A program made the position numbers and the translations under genes. The notes under the pieces are model-generated. The model saw only the letters and a list, made by a program, of their open reading frames with translations, was not told where the DNA came from and did no database searches. Below, in pieces: positions 28,270 through 37,196 of a stretch of 64,000 bases of DNA. The DNA comes from Leucobacter ruminantium (GTDB lineage: Bacteria; Actinomycetota; Actinomycetes; Actinomycetales; Microbacteriaceae). The stretch covers positions 248,001-312,000 of the forward strand of contig NZ_JAGDYL010000001.1 in assembly GCF_017565705.1 (NCBI RefSeq), read 5' to 3'. The number at the start of each line of letters is the position of its first letter. The first letter of the stretch is position 1.

Positions 28270-30164
28270 TCGGCCCGCAGCTTCGACAGCTCGGCGAGCT
28301 CGGCGGCGCTCAGCATCGCCTCGGCGCCGAGCGTGTACGAATCCTCGGTCTCGACCTCGGGCGTGAAGCGGCCGCCCGAGACCTTGACGAAGCTGTTCGC
28401 AGCCGGGGTGATCTCGCGCAGCAGCTCCTTGTCGAAAGCGACTCCGCTCTTGGTGCGGGCCGTCGCGACGAGGGTGAGGGATCCGCCGTTCTCGATGTTG
28501 CGGGCGGAGGCGAGCAGGCGCTTGACCTGGGCGATCGCCTGGGCCTGCGCGGCCTCGGGAGCCGTGCGGCCACCCTGCTGGGCCTGCACGTAGGCCTGGG
28601 CGAGATCGCTCAGCGAATCGAGCAGCACGACCACGTCGTGGCCGAGCTCGACGAGGCGGCGAGCGCGATCGATCGAGAGCTCGGCGACGGTCGCCTGATC
28701 CTCAGCCGGGCGGTCGAAGGCCGCGGCGACGACCTCGCCGCGCACGGTGCGCTGCAGCTGGGTCGCCTCCTCGGGGCGCGCGTTCGTGAGCACGAGCATG
28801 AGGTGCGCGTCGGGCTTCGACGCCGCGACGCCCTCGGCCAGCTCGGCGAGCAGGCCGGCGGCCGGGATCTTCGCCGGGATGGCGATGATCGCGCGCTGAC
28901 CGAGACCCATCGGGGCGATCGCGTCGACGGCGGCGCCGAATCGGCTGCCCTCGCCCTGCGCGAGGCGGAGGCGCTCCTGCGGCAGCACCGGCGTGAGCTC
29001 GGCGATGTCGGCGCGCTTCTCGTTCTCGTCGACGGTGCGTCCGTTGATCGAGTCGACCTTCACGATGGCGTTGTACTTCTGGCGGCTGCCCTCGCCCTCG
29101 CGGGGCTGGCGGATGGCGCCGACCACTGCGTCGCCGCGGCGCAGGCCGTACTTCTTCACCTGGCCGAGCGAGACGTAGACGTCGCTCATGCCGGGGAGGT
29201 AGCCGCTCGTGCGCACGAAGGCGTAGTTGTCGAGCACGTCGAGCACGCCCGCGATCGGCAGCAGCACGTCATCCTCGGTGATCTCGGGCTCGAGGTCGTC
29301 GTTCTGACCGCGGCGCTTGCGGTCGCGCTGACGGGTGCGGCTCGAGCGCGGGCCCTCGGCGTTCTTGTCGCCGTTCTTGCCGCCGCGGTCGCTCTGGCCG
29401 TTCCCGTTCTTCTCGGAGCGGTCGCCCTTCTCGGAGCGGTCGTCGCCCTGGTTCTTCGCGCCGTCTTGGGCTTCGCCGCCCTCGACGGTCTCACCGTTGT
29501 CCGACTTCTGCGAGCGGTTGCGGCGGCCGCGGCCGCGGCCGCCCTTCTCACCGTCGGTACGCTCGCCGTCGGACTTCTCAGCGCCCTCGGTCTTCTCTTG
29601 AGCGGGCTTCTCGCCCTGCTCGTCGCTCTCGCTCTGCTCTGCGGGGGCCTGCTCCGAAGCGGGCTCCGACGCGGCGTCGGCCGCGCCGGCCGGGGCGCTC
29701 GCGCGGCGACGGCCGCGACCCGCGGGTGCGGTCTCGGCGGCCTGAGCCTCCTCGGCAGCGGGCTCGACCGCCGGGGCATCGGCCGGGGCCTCGGCCGCCT
29801 CCGCCTTCTTGCGGCTGCGCGACACCCGCTTCTTCGGGGCCTCCGCGGTCGGAGCCTCCTCGGCAGCGGGCTCGACCGCCGGGGCATCGGCCGGGGCCTC
29901 GGCCGCATCGGCCTTCTTGCGGCTGCGCGAGACCCGCTTCTTCGGGGCCTCGGCAGGAGCCGCATCGACGCTGCCCGCGTCGGCCGCCGGGGCGGAGGCC
30001 TCGGCAGGAGCCGCGCTCTCGACCGGAGCCGACTCGGCTACCGGCTCGGGCGCACCGGCCGCGGCGGTCGCGCGACGCGGCGCGCGCTTGCGCACCGGCT
30101 TCTCAGCGACCTCGGGGGCCGACTCGGGAACGACGGGGTTCGTGTCTTCTACGTTCAATTTCAC
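28266..30164 (-). CDS. rho: Rho-family protein with a degenerate ATPase core
   Basis: A 632-residue protein at the canonical rho locus (thrB-rho-prfA). Residues ~1-290 are a low-complexity Ala/Glu/Pro then Arg/Gly/Asp-rich extension typical of actinobacterial Rho. Residues ~300-385 are a well-kept RNA-binding domain ([40 protein letters not shown]). The ATPase core is aberrant: the P-loop, normally PPKAGKT, reads IPAKIPAAG (~429-437); DERPEE reads NARPEE, losing the catalytic Glu; the DSITRLARAYN stretch and following Q-loop read [15 protein letters not shown]; the EEFKGTGN segment is absent and the C-terminus is ~35 residues short. Frame and codon use are intact, so it is no ordinary pseudogene. 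I infer loss of ATP-driven termination but retained RNA binding. GTG start chosen; an ATG at 30203 directly follows a leader ORF stop and would add 13 residues. Confidence 0.85.
   Translation of the reverse strand: MKLNVEDTNPVVPESAPEVAEKPVRKRAPRRATAAAGAPEPVAESAPVESAAPAEASAPAADAGSVDAAPAEAPKKRVSRSRKKADAAEAPADAPAVEPAAEEAPTAEAPKKRVSRSRKKAEAAEAPADAPAVEPAAEEAQAAETAPAGRGRRRASAPAGAADAASEPASEQAPAEQSESDEQGEKPAQEKTEGAEKSDGERTDGEKGGRGRGRRNRSQKSDNGETVEGGEAQDGAKNQGDDRSEKGDRSEKNGNGQSDRGGKNGDKNAEGPRSSRTRQRDRKRRGQNDDLEPEITEDDVLLPIAGVLDVLDNYAFVRTSGYLPGMSDVYVSLGQVKKYGLRRGDAVVGAIRQPREGEGSRQKYNAIVKVDSINGRTVDENEKRADIAELTPVLPQERLRLAQGEGSRFGAAVDAIAPMGLGQRAIIAIPAKIPAAGLLAELAEGVAASKPDAHLMLVLTNARPEEATQLQRTVRGEVVAAAFDRPAEDQATVAELSIDRARRLVELGHDVVVLLDSLSDLAQAYVQAQQGGRTAPEAAQAQAIAQVKRLLASARNIENGGSLTLVATARTKSGVAFDKELLREITPAANSFVKVSGGRFTPEVETEDSYTLGAEAMLSAAELAELSKLRAE
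29744..29959. repeat. Two tandem 108-bp units inside the rho-like gene
   Basis: Units 29744-29851 and 29852-29959 are near-identical in DNA and encode two 36-residue copies that start [13 protein letters not shown] and end in an EPAAEEA stretch. The basic [10 protein letters not shown] patch alternates with acidic Ala/Glu/Pro spacer, in the disordered N-terminal part. Confidence 0.85.
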
Positions 30165-30203
30165 ATTCTCTCTCTGTGAACGCCGCCGGAAGAACGCACT
30201 CAT

Positions 30204-30311
30204 TCAGCAATGCCTTCCCGCGGCCATGCACATCCGTGCAATTCGGGATCGCCGGGCGAAACGACCCGGCGAGGAAACGATCCACACTTCGCGAGCGCGA
30301 GACGAACTCAT
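30204..30311 (-). CDS. Possible rho leader peptide (35 codons)
   Basis: An ATG with GGGAG 6 nt upstream opens a 35-codon frame (MSSSRAREVWIVSSPGRFAR...) that ends with TGA immediately before an in-frame rho ATG (TGAATG). E. coli has a 33-residue rho leader peptide, but no sequence similarity is claimed. Coding character is weak because of the shortness; it could also be chance in a GC-rich leader. Confidence 0.35.
   Translation of the reverse strand: MSSSRAREVWIVSSPGRFARRSRIARMCMAAGRHC
30250..30271 (-). terminator. Hairpin in the thrB-rho gap
   Basis: CGCCGGG (30250-30256) pairs with CCCGGCG (30265-30271) around an 8-nt loop. It lies inside the rho leader, so it may end part of the thrB transcript or regulate rho. 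Confidence 0.4.
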
Positions 30312-30350
30312 GGGGTACTCCCGGTCTCGGACACGACGCAACCGCAGGGG

Positions 30351-31289
30351 CTACGCGGGGATCTCCTCCACTGTAGCACCCTTGGTGTCGACCGCGAGGA
30401 GAAGCCTGCGCCAATCGCCGTGCCGCTCCTCTACCAGGTCGGAGGCGGCGAGACGTTCGGCCGGCCCGTTCGCGAGCACCAGCACCGAGGGGCCTGCGCC
30501 CGAGACGACCGCCGGGAAGCCGGCCGATCGGAGTTCGCCGATCAGATCCCTCGTCGCGGGCATGGCCTCGCCGCGGTAGTTCTGGTGCAGCCGGTCCTCG
30601 GTCGCCTCGAGCAGCAACTCGGGGCTCTGCGTGAGGGCTGCGATGAGGAGCGCGGAGCGGGAGACGTTGAAGACCGCGTCCTCGTGCGGCACGTGCTTCG
30701 GCTGCAGGCTGCGCGCGAGCTCCGTCGACATCGTGAAGCTCGGCACGAGGACGAGCGGCGAGACCCCGCGGTGCACCATGAGCCGCTTGAACCGCGGCCC
30801 GCTGTCGGTCGTCCACGCGATCGTCAGACCTCCGAAGAGCGCGGGCGCCACGTTGTCGGGGTGCCCCTCGAGATCCGTCGCGAAGGCGAGCAGTTCGTCC
30901 TCGCCGAGCTCGATCGGGTCGGCCGGATCGCTCTGCAGCAGACCCGCCGCGATCATCACGCCCGCGACGATCGCGGAACCCGACGACCCCATGCCCCGCC
31001 CGTGCGGGATGCGGTTCTCGGCCACGACGTCGAGACCGGGCATCGTGCGCCCCAGGCGCTCGAAGACGTGGGCGGCCGAGCGCACCACGAGGTTCGTCTC
31101 GTCGGTCGGCACCTCCCCCGCCCCGATACCGCGCACGTCGACCCTGGCGCCGGGAGCATCTCGGGTGGTCGCGGTGAGCTCATCGCCATAGGCGAGGGCG
31201 ATGCCCAGAGTATCGAAGCCGGGGCCCAGGTTCGCGCTCGTCGCGGGCACGCGCACGCGCACCGCCCGCTGCGCACCCGACCCGCTCAC
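30351..31289 (-). CDS. thrB: Homoserine kinase
   Basis: A 312-residue GHMP kinase phosphorylating homoserine, the step before threonine synthase. The ATP loop IPHGRGMGSSGSAIVAGVM, the N-terminal VRVPATSANLGPGFDTLGIA and the C-terminal VVSGAGPSVLVLA are intact. Its ATG overlaps the hom stop by 4 nt. No threonine synthase gene is in the window. Confidence 0.97.
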   Translation of the reverse strand: MSGSGAQRAVRVRVPATSANLGPGFDTLGIALAYGDELTATTRDAPGARVDVRGIGAGEVPTDETNLVVRSAAHVFERLGRTMPGLDVVAENRIPHGRGMGSSGSAIVAGVMIAAGLLQSDPADPIELGEDELLAFATDLEGHPDNVAPALFGGLTIAWTTDSGPRFKRLMVHRGVSPLVLVPSFTMSTELARSLQPKHVPHEDAVFNVSRSALLIAALTQSPELLLEATEDRLHQNYRGEAMPATRDLIGELRSAGFPAVVSGAGPSVLVLANGPAERLAASDLVEERHGDWRRLLLAVDTKGATVEEIPA

Positions 31290-32596
31290 GCCTCGCCCTC
31301 CAGCCGCAGCACGCTCGTGACCTCGAGCACCACGTCGCTGCCGCGCAGCGCGTCGACCGTCGCCGCGAGGTCGGCCTCGCGCGCTCGGTGCGTGCCGATC
31401 ACGAGTCGGGCGCGCCCATCGGCCTGGTGCGAAACAGGCTGCTCGACGCTCGCGGCGGAGACGCCGTGCTCCGCGAGCGTGCCGGCGATCGCGGCGAGCA
31501 CGCCGGGCTGATCCCTCACCTCGAGCATGATCTGGTAGGCCGTGCTGACCTCGCCCACCGAGAGGATCGGCAGCTCGGCGTGACGCGAGCCCGAGATGCC
31601 CGGGCCGCCGACGACGTGCCTGCGCGCGGCCGAGACGACGTCGCCGAGCACGGCCGACGCGGTCTCGGAGCCGCCGGCTCCGGCGCCGTAGAACATGAGC
31701 TCGCCCGCGGCCTCGGCTTCGACGAACACCGCGTTCTTGCCGCCGTGCACCGCTGCGAGGGGGTGGTCGCGCCCGATGAGCGCCGGGTACACGCGCGCCG
31801 AGACCCCGTCGGTGCCGTCGGCCGCGGTGAGCCGCTCGGCGATGGCGAGCAGCTTGACGACGTAGCCGGCGTGCTTGGCCGCCTCGATCTGATCGGCCGT
31901 CACCGTCGTGATGCCCTCGCGGTGCACGGCATCGACCGGCACATTGGTGTGGAAGGCGATGCTCGCGAGGATGGTCGCCTTCTGCGCGGCGTCGTAGCCC
32001 TCGACGTCGAGCGTGGGATCGGCCTCGAGGAAGCCGAGCTCGCTCGCGACGCGCATCGCGTCGTCGGCGCTGTCGCCGAAGCGGTCCATGCGGTCGAGGA
32101 TGTAGTTCGTGGAGCCGTTGACGATGCCCATGACCCGGGTGATGTGATCGCCCGCGAGGCTCTCGCGGAGCGGGCGGATGATCGGGATCGCCCCCGCCAC
32201 GGCGGCCTCGTACGAGAGCTGCGCGCCGACCTGCTCGGCAGCGGCGGCGAGCTCCGGCCCGTGCGCGGCGATCAGCGCCTTGTTCGCGGTGACCACGTCG
32301 GCGCCGCCCTGCAGCGCCTGCAGGATCAGGCCGCGCGCGGGCTCGATGCCGCCCATGAGCTCGATCACGATATCGGCGCCCTGCACCAGGCGCTCCGCGT
32401 CGGTCGTGAACAGATCGCGGGGCAGCTCGACATCGCGCTTCGACTCGAGGTCGCGCACCGCGATCCCCGCGAGCGTGAGACGCGCGCCGATGCGCGCCGC
32501 GAGCTCATCCCCGTTCTCGATGATCAGCCTGGCCACCTGCGCGCCGACCGAGCCGCAGCCCAGCAGCGCGACACGAAGGTCGCGATACCCGTTCAA
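31286..32596 (-). CDS. hom: Homoserine dehydrogenase
   Basis: A 436-residue NAD(P)-dependent enzyme reducing aspartate semialdehyde to homoserine. Nucleotide motif VALLGCGSVGAQVARLI, catalytic GIVNGSTNYILDRM and DPTLDVEGYDAAQK are present, and the C-terminal ACT domain (VSTAYQIMLEVRDQPGVLAA) suggests threonine feedback inhibition. The start is a TTG with AAGGAG exactly 5 nt upstream; an ATG at 32626 would add ten residues but lacks such a site. It sits 68 bp after lysA. Confidence 0.95.
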   Translation of the reverse strand: MNGYRDLRVALLGCGSVGAQVARLIIENGDELAARIGARLTLAGIAVRDLESKRDVELPRDLFTTDAERLVQGADIVIELMGGIEPARGLILQALQGGADVVTANKALIAAHGPELAAAAEQVGAQLSYEAAVAGAIPIIRPLRESLAGDHITRVMGIVNGSTNYILDRMDRFGDSADDAMRVASELGFLEADPTLDVEGYDAAQKATILASIAFHTNVPVDAVHREGITTVTADQIEAAKHAGYVVKLLAIAERLTAADGTDGVSARVYPALIGRDHPLAAVHGGKNAVFVEAEAAGELMFYGAGAGGSETASAVLGDVVSAARRHVVGGPGISGSRHAELPILSVGEVSTAYQIMLEVRDQPGVLAAIAGTLAEHGVSAASVEQPVSHQADGRARLVIGTHRAREADLAATVDALRGSDVVLEVTSVLRLEGEA

Positions 32597-32664
32597 TTCA
32601 TCTCCTTGGTTGTTCCCGGTCATCATCTTCCGGCCGGCCGGGGCGCCGTGCCGGTCTCCTTGCA

Positions 32665-34068
32665 TCAGTAGACGCTCTTGGCGAGCAGCTCGTCCTCGGT
32701 CTCGCCGCGCACGATCAGCCTCGCGGTGCCCGCGGAGACCGCCACGATCGGCGGCCGGGGCACGTAGTTGTAGTTGCTCGACAGCGACCAGCAGTAGGCA
32801 CCGGTCGCGGCGACGGCGAGCGTGTCGCCCGGGCGCACATCCCCGGGCAACAGGTCGCGCTGCACCACGATGTCGCCCGACTCGCAGTGCTTGCCGACCA
32901 CGCGCACGAGGGCGGGAGCGGCGTCGCTCGCCCGGTTCGCGAGGCGCACCTGGTAGTCGGCGCCGTAGAGCGCCGGCCTGGCGTTGTCGCTCATGCCCCC
33001 GTCGACGCTCACGTAGAGCCGTTCCGCGAAGCCCAGATCCGCCGGGTCTCCCCCGGCTTCCGAGCCCGCGAGTTCGACCGGCTTCGTCGTGCCGACCGTG
33101 TAGAGCGTGACGCCCGACTGCCCGATGATGCTGCGGCCCGGCTCGAACGCGAGGCGGGGCATATCGATGCCGAACTCGGCGACGCTGTCGGCGATGATGT
33201 CGGCGAGCTCGCGCGCGATGTCGGCGATGGCGGGCGCCTCGTCGGCCTGCGCAGAGGTGTAGGCGATGCCGAAACCGCCGCCCAGGTTGAGCTCCGGGAT
33301 CGGACGCCCCGCGATCTCCGCGAGCTCGGCGTAGACCCCGAGCAGGCGCCTGGCCGATTCGCGGAAGCCGTCGGTCGCGAAGATCTGCGAGCCGATGTGG
33401 CAGTGCAGGCCGACGAAGTCGAGGCTGTCGTGCGCCAGGATCCCTCGCATCCGCTCGGCCGCAGCCGAGAGCGGCTGGCCGAACTTCTGATCCTCGTGGG
33501 AGGTCGCGAGGAAGTCGTGGGTCGAGGCGTGCACCCCGCTGTTCACGCGCAGGCGCACGCGCTGGCGCCGACCGGCTACGCTCGCGGCCCTGGCGACGCG
33601 CTCGATCTCGATCTCGCTGTCGAGGATGATCGTGCCGACGCCCGCCCCCACCGCGCGCTCGATCTCGGCCACCGACTTGTTGTTGCCGTGGAAGCCGATG
33701 CGCGAGGGATCGACCCCCGCCGCGAGCGCCACGGCGAGCTCGCCGCCGCTCGCGACATCGATCGCGAGTCCCTCCTCGGCCATCCAGCGCGCCACCTCGA
33801 CGCACAGCAGAGCCTTGCCCGCGTAATAGACGGTGGCCTCCGTGCCGATGCGCCCGGCCTCGGCCTGCAGGGCTTCGCGCACCTCGCGCGCGCGGGAGCG
33901 CGCCGCATCCTCGTCCACGACGTAGAGCGGGGAGCCGAACTCGGCCATGAGCTCGGTCGCGCGCAGATCGGCGAGCTTCAGCTGGCCGCACTCGCGGCCC
34001 CGGCGCGCCGTCGGCGGGAACACCCTGGGGTCGATCCCGTTCGGGTCGGCGGCGTTCACCTGCGTCAT
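32665..34068 (-). CDS. lysA: Diaminopimelate decarboxylase
   Basis: A 467-residue fold-III PLP decarboxylase making L-lysine from meso-diaminopimelate. PLP lysine in YYAGKALLCVEVARW, the glycine-rich LNLGGGFGIAYTSAQ, and the active-site HCESGDIVVQ of the partner subunit are present. AGGAG lies 7 nt before the ATG. First gene of lysA-hom-thrB. Confidence 0.97.
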   Translation of the reverse strand: MTQVNAADPNGIDPRVFPPTARRGRECGQLKLADLRATELMAEFGSPLYVVDEDAARSRAREVREALQAEAGRIGTEATVYYAGKALLCVEVARWMAEEGLAIDVASGGELAVALAAGVDPSRIGFHGNNKSVAEIERAVGAGVGTIILDSEIEIERVARAASVAGRRQRVRLRVNSGVHASTHDFLATSHEDQKFGQPLSAAAERMRGILAHDSLDFVGLHCHIGSQIFATDGFRESARRLLGVYAELAEIAGRPIPELNLGGGFGIAYTSAQADEAPAIADIARELADIIADSVAEFGIDMPRLAFEPGRSIIGQSGVTLYTVGTTKPVELAGSEAGGDPADLGFAERLYVSVDGGMSDNARPALYGADYQVRLANRASDAAPALVRVVGKHCESGDIVVQRDLLPGDVRPGDTLAVAATGAYCWSLSSNYNYVPRPPIVAVSAGTARLIVRGETEDELLAKSVY

Positions 34069-34200
34069 CGTTCGCTCCTGCTGCGGTCGGGGGTGCGTTC
34101 GCGCTCGCAGTGACCGCGCGCGGGCGGCCGGTGGCGAGCGGACCCGGATTGGCCCCTGAAGCCGTGCGAACGGGGGCGTCGCCCCTGGTCGAACCCGATC

Positions 34201-34206
34201 ATTCTA
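34201..34206 (-). promoter_or_regulatory. -10 box of lysA-hom-thrB operon
   Basis: TAGAAT on the minus strand; the inferred leader of ~125 nt contains small GC-rich hairpins (GGGGCG-AC-GCCCCC type near 34175-34190). No leader peptide rich in Lys or Thr codons was found. Confidence 0.45.
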
Positions 34207-34253
34207 CAGGGATCGCGGCCCCATGACGGAATGCGGCGCAGATCGCGCTCCGT

Positions 34254-35012
34254 TCAGCCAGCCTCGCAGCTCCCAGTGTCGCGCTGTGCCGGGTCCGAGA
34301 GGATCCCCGGCGCCAGATCGGCCTCGATCGTCGCCGAGCCCGTGCTCGAGAAGCTGATTCCCGTGAGCTTCAGGCCCTTCGGCAGCTGGTCACGCACGCA
34401 GACGGTGCGGGGCTGCAGCAGCGGCTCGAGCACGGAGCCGCCGGCCTGGGCGATCATCTCGGTGCTGAGGTCGAGCCCGGCCGCGCTCAGCCCCTCGGGC
34501 GTCACCTCCACGTCGCCGTCACCGACGACGGCGAGCTGCAGCGTCGCGGTGAGCGGCACCTGCTGGCCGAAGAACTCCATGGTGCGGCCGACGACGAGCG
34601 AGCCGTCGCGCACCTCGCCGGTGTCGGCGACCCCGCTCGTCAGCGTGGAGATCACAGCGCCCAACTGCTCGGGCGAGAGCGTGAGCGCCACGGATCCCTC
34701 TCGGATCTCGCCCGACGTCGGATTGAAGGGCACCGAGGCCGCATGCAGACTGGCATCGGCCGTGAGACCCTCGATCAGCGGCGTGTCGGGCACGTCCACC
34801 GTGACATCGCCGACGCGGCCGGTCACCGCGTAGAGCAGCGCCGATCCGCCGAGCGACACGTCGACGGGATGGTCGGGCGTCAGCTTCAGCTGGCTGCGCA
34901 CCGCCCCCGCGATCGCGTTCGGGATGATCAGTCTCAGTGCGATCTCGCCGAGACCGGCGAGCACCGCGACCGACACGACGATCGCGATGAGGCGCTTCAC
35001 CCAGATCGCCAT
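34254..35012 (-). CDS. LmeA family (DUF2993) phospholipid-binding protein
   Basis: A 252-residue protein with one N-terminal membrane anchor/signal segment (LIAIVVSVAVLAGLGEIALRLIIP) and an extracytoplasmic DUF2993 domain. Mycobacterial LmeA binds phospholipids and supports lipomannan elongation; whether this one does is unknown. It starts 6 bp after the argS stop and ends before the lysA promoter. Confidence 0.85.
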   Translation of the reverse strand: MAIWVKRLIAIVVSVAVLAGLGEIALRLIIPNAIAGAVRSQLKLTPDHPVDVSLGGSALLYAVTGRVGDVTVDVPDTPLIEGLTADASLHAASVPFNPTSGEIREGSVALTLSPEQLGAVISTLTSGVADTGEVRDGSLVVGRTMEFFGQQVPLTATLQLAVVGDGDVEVTPEGLSAAGLDLSTEMIAQAGGSVLEPLLQPRTVCVRDQLPKGLKLTGISFSSTGSATIEADLAPGILSDPAQRDTGSCEAG

Positions 35013-35018
35013 GATCGC

Positions 35019-36692
35019 CTACAGCCGCTCGGGCGCGGAGACGCCCAGCAGGTCGAGGCCGTTGCGCAGCACCTGGCCCGCCGCGTCGTTGAGCCACAGT
35101 CGGGTGCGGTGCAGATCTTCCACCGGCTCGTCTCCCTGAGGGATCACGCGGCAGTTGTCGTACCAGCGGTGGTAGGCGGCCGCGAGCTCCTCGAGGAAGC
35201 GGGCGATGCGATGCGGCTCGCGCAGCTCCGCCGCGCCCGCCACGATGCCGGGGTACTGCTGCAGCTTGCCGAGCAGCTCGGTCTCCGTCTCGTGCGTCAG
35301 CAGCTCGGGCGCGAAGGCGTCCTCGCGCCGCACGCCGGCCGCGACGGCGTTGCGATCGACGGCGCAGGTGCGGGCGTGCGCGTACTGCACGTAGAAGACG
35401 GGGTTGTCGTTCGTGCGGCTGCGCACCTTCTCGCCGTCGAGCGCGAGCGGCGAGTCGGCCGGGTAACGGGCCAGCCAGTAGCGCAGGGCGTCGCTGCCGA
35501 GCCATTCGAGCAGGTCGTCGAGCTCGATGATGTTGCCCGCGCGCTTCGAGAGGCGGGCGCCGTTGAGGTTCACGAGCTGGCCGATGAGCACCGTGATGTC
35601 GGTCTCGATGTTGTCGCCCGCAGCCCCCGCGATCGCGGTGAGGCGGCCGATGTATCCGTGGTGATCCGCGCCCAGCAGGTAGATCTTCTCGCCGAAGCCG
35701 CGATCCATCTTCGACAGGTAGTAGGCGGCGTCGGCCGCGAAGTAGGTGTAGACGCCGTTGCCGCGGGTGAACACGCGATCCTTGTCGTCGCCGAAGTCGG
35801 TCGTGCGCACCCAGATCGCGCCGTCGTCCTCGAAGACGTGGCCCTGCTCGCGCAGGCGGTCGATCGCGGCCTCGATCGGGCTCGGCTCGCCGTTCTCGCC
35901 CCGCGCGTGCAGCGTGCGCTCCGAGAAGTAGACGTCGAAGTGCACGTTGAAGCGCTCGAGCGAATCCTTGATCTCCGCGAGCTGCAGCTGGTAGCCGAGT
36001 TCCTGCGCCTGCTCGAGGGCGGCCTCGCGATCACTCGCCGCGAGTTCCGAGAGATGAGGGATCCGCTCTCGCACCTGCGCGCCGAGCGCCTGGATGTACT
36101 CGCCCGGGTAGGCGTCCTCGGGCGCTTCCTCTCCGAGGGCTGCGGCGAGCACGGAGCGCCCGAACTTGTTCATCTGCGCGCCGGCGTCGTTGATGTAGTA
36201 CTCGCTCGTCACCTCGGCGCCCGCCGCCCGCAGCACCCGGGCCGTCGAGTCGCCGAGGGCGGCCCAGCGGGTGTGGCCCATGTGCAGCGGGCCCGTGGGG
36301 TTCGCGCTCACGAACTCGAGGTTGATGTGCTGGCCGACGAGGGCGTTCCCGCGACCGTAGGCCTCGCCCTGCTCGACGACGCGGCGGGCGGTCTCGCCGG
36401 CGCTGGCCGCGTCGAGGGTGATGTTGATGAAGCCCGGGCCCGCGATCTCGGCTTTCGCAACACCGTCGATCCCGGCCGCTCGCTCCGCGATCTCCTGGGC
36501 GAGTTCGCGCGGGTTCGTGCCGATCCGCTTCGCGAACTTCATCGCCGCGTTCGACGCCCAGTCGCCGTGCTCCCGGTTCTTGGGGCGCTCCACCTGGGTG
36601 TCCTGCTCGGTGACCTCGATCTCGGAGCCGCGTGCGGCGACGATGTCGGTGAGGATGCGGGCGAGGGCGCTGGCGAGTTCTTGTGGCGTCAC
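35019..36692 (-). CDS. argS: Arginyl-tRNA synthetase
   Basis: A 557-residue class I synthetase. Seen: the N-terminal tRNA D-loop-binding domain, HIGH-like GPLHMGHTRWAALGDS, and LSKRAGNIIELDDL in place of KMSKS as usual in ArgRS, then the DALRB anticodon domain (VQYAHARTCAVDRN). GTG start 8 nt after TAGACT, no Shine-Dalgarno site. A tRNA-Arg gene lies 1.1 kb away on the same strand. Confidence 0.97.
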   Translation of the reverse strand: MTPQELASALARILTDIVAARGSEIEVTEQDTQVERPKNREHGDWASNAAMKFAKRIGTNPRELAQEIAERAAGIDGVAKAEIAGPGFINITLDAASAGETARRVVEQGEAYGRGNALVGQHINLEFVSANPTGPLHMGHTRWAALGDSTARVLRAAGAEVTSEYYINDAGAQMNKFGRSVLAAALGEEAPEDAYPGEYIQALGAQVRERIPHLSELAASDREAALEQAQELGYQLQLAEIKDSLERFNVHFDVYFSERTLHARGENGEPSPIEAAIDRLREQGHVFEDDGAIWVRTTDFGDDKDRVFTRGNGVYTYFAADAAYYLSKMDRGFGEKIYLLGADHHGYIGRLTAIAGAAGDNIETDITVLIGQLVNLNGARLSKRAGNIIELDDLLEWLGSDALRYWLARYPADSPLALDGEKVRSRTNDNPVFYVQYAHARTCAVDRNAVAAGVRREDAFAPELLTHETETELLGKLQQYPGIVAGAAELREPHRIARFLEELAAAYHRWYDNCRVIPQGDEPVEDLHRTRLWLNDAAGQVLRNGLDLLGVSAPERL

Positions 36693-36700
36693 GAGGGTCC

Positions 36701-36706
36701 AGTCTA
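36701..36706 (-). promoter_or_regulatory. -10 box of argS (leaderless GTG)
   Basis: TAGACT on the minus strand, 8 nt before the GTG. Confidence 0.5.
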
Positions 36707-36841
36707 CTCGTGACGGCTCGTGCGCACGCCCATGCGGGGCGAGGGCTGTGCGTCGTTGTCAGCGGGGCCGCATACCCTGAACGCGGACGGAGCAGAAGTG
36801 CGAGCCGACGCAGGTATGCGAGCGGGGCAGGGGGGAAAGCC

Positions 36842-37060
36842 GTGGGCATACGGGAGCAGGGCGGGCTCGACGCATCTGCGTCGCGCTACGACGCCGAGCA
36901 CTCGACGTCGACCATCCGCGAACTCGAGCGGCAGTTCGAGCGGGGTGAGCTCAGCAGGCACGCCTACTTCGAGAAGAAGCAGGCCCTCGTGCGGCTCTTC
37001 CTGAAGGCGACCACGCAGCCGCGCAGGCGCAGGCGCGTCGAGAACTACGACGGCGACTGA
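36842..37060 (+). CDS. Small SHOCT-like protein
   Basis: A 72-residue cytosolic protein. The stretch IRELERQFERGELSRHAYFE followed by KKQALVRLF has the pattern of the SHOCT short C-terminal domain (amphipathic helix, GE-turn, second helix), which often occurs in oligomerising or membrane-linked proteins. The tail is basic (QPRRRRRVEN). GTG start after a GGGGGGAAA run. Function unknown. Confidence 0.6.
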   Translation: MGIREQGGLDASASRYDAEHSTSTIRELERQFERGELSRHAYFEKKQALVRLFLKATTQPRRRRRVENYDGD

Positions 37061-37150
37061 GTGAGACGCAGCGCTTCGGCCCTCGCGCCATCGACTTGAC
37101 TCGTTCGGCTGTCTCACGTCGCTTTGAGAGCGGAACGCGTCAACTCGATG
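37061..37150. repeat. Interlocked inverted repeat before the DUF1304 gene
   Basis: GTGAGAC (37061-37067) pairs with GTCTCAC (37111-37117); CATCGACTTGA (37089-37099) pairs with TCAACTCGATG (37140-37150) with one mismatch. The order a-b-a'-b' means the two stems cross. It starts at the SHOCT-like stop codon and ends 34 bp before the next promoter. Confidence 0.5.
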
Positions 37151-37183
37151 CGGCGAAAGGCGGGTCGCGCCGGCCCGGACGGG

Positions 37184-37189
37184 TAGACT
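37184..37189 (+). promoter_or_regulatory. -10 box of the DUF1304 gene (leaderless)
   Basis: TAGACT with 7 nt to the ATG. Confidence 0.55.
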
Positions 37190-37196
37190 TCGCCGC

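Noticed and set aside
29300-30164. CRISPR-like or satellite array in the repetitive rho-like region
   Set aside because: Only two in-frame 108-bp coding units; no short repeats with unique spacers.
28266-30164. Rho-like gene as a frameshifted pseudogene
   Set aside because: The frame is open throughout, overlaps prfA normally, and conserved segments lie in one frame on both sides of the altered motifs, so frameshift does not explain the losses.
36683-36841. N-terminal extension of the SHOCT-like protein
   Set aside because: Upstream codons are compositionally noncoding and overlap the argS promoter; a GTG with a purine-rich site fits the conserved part.
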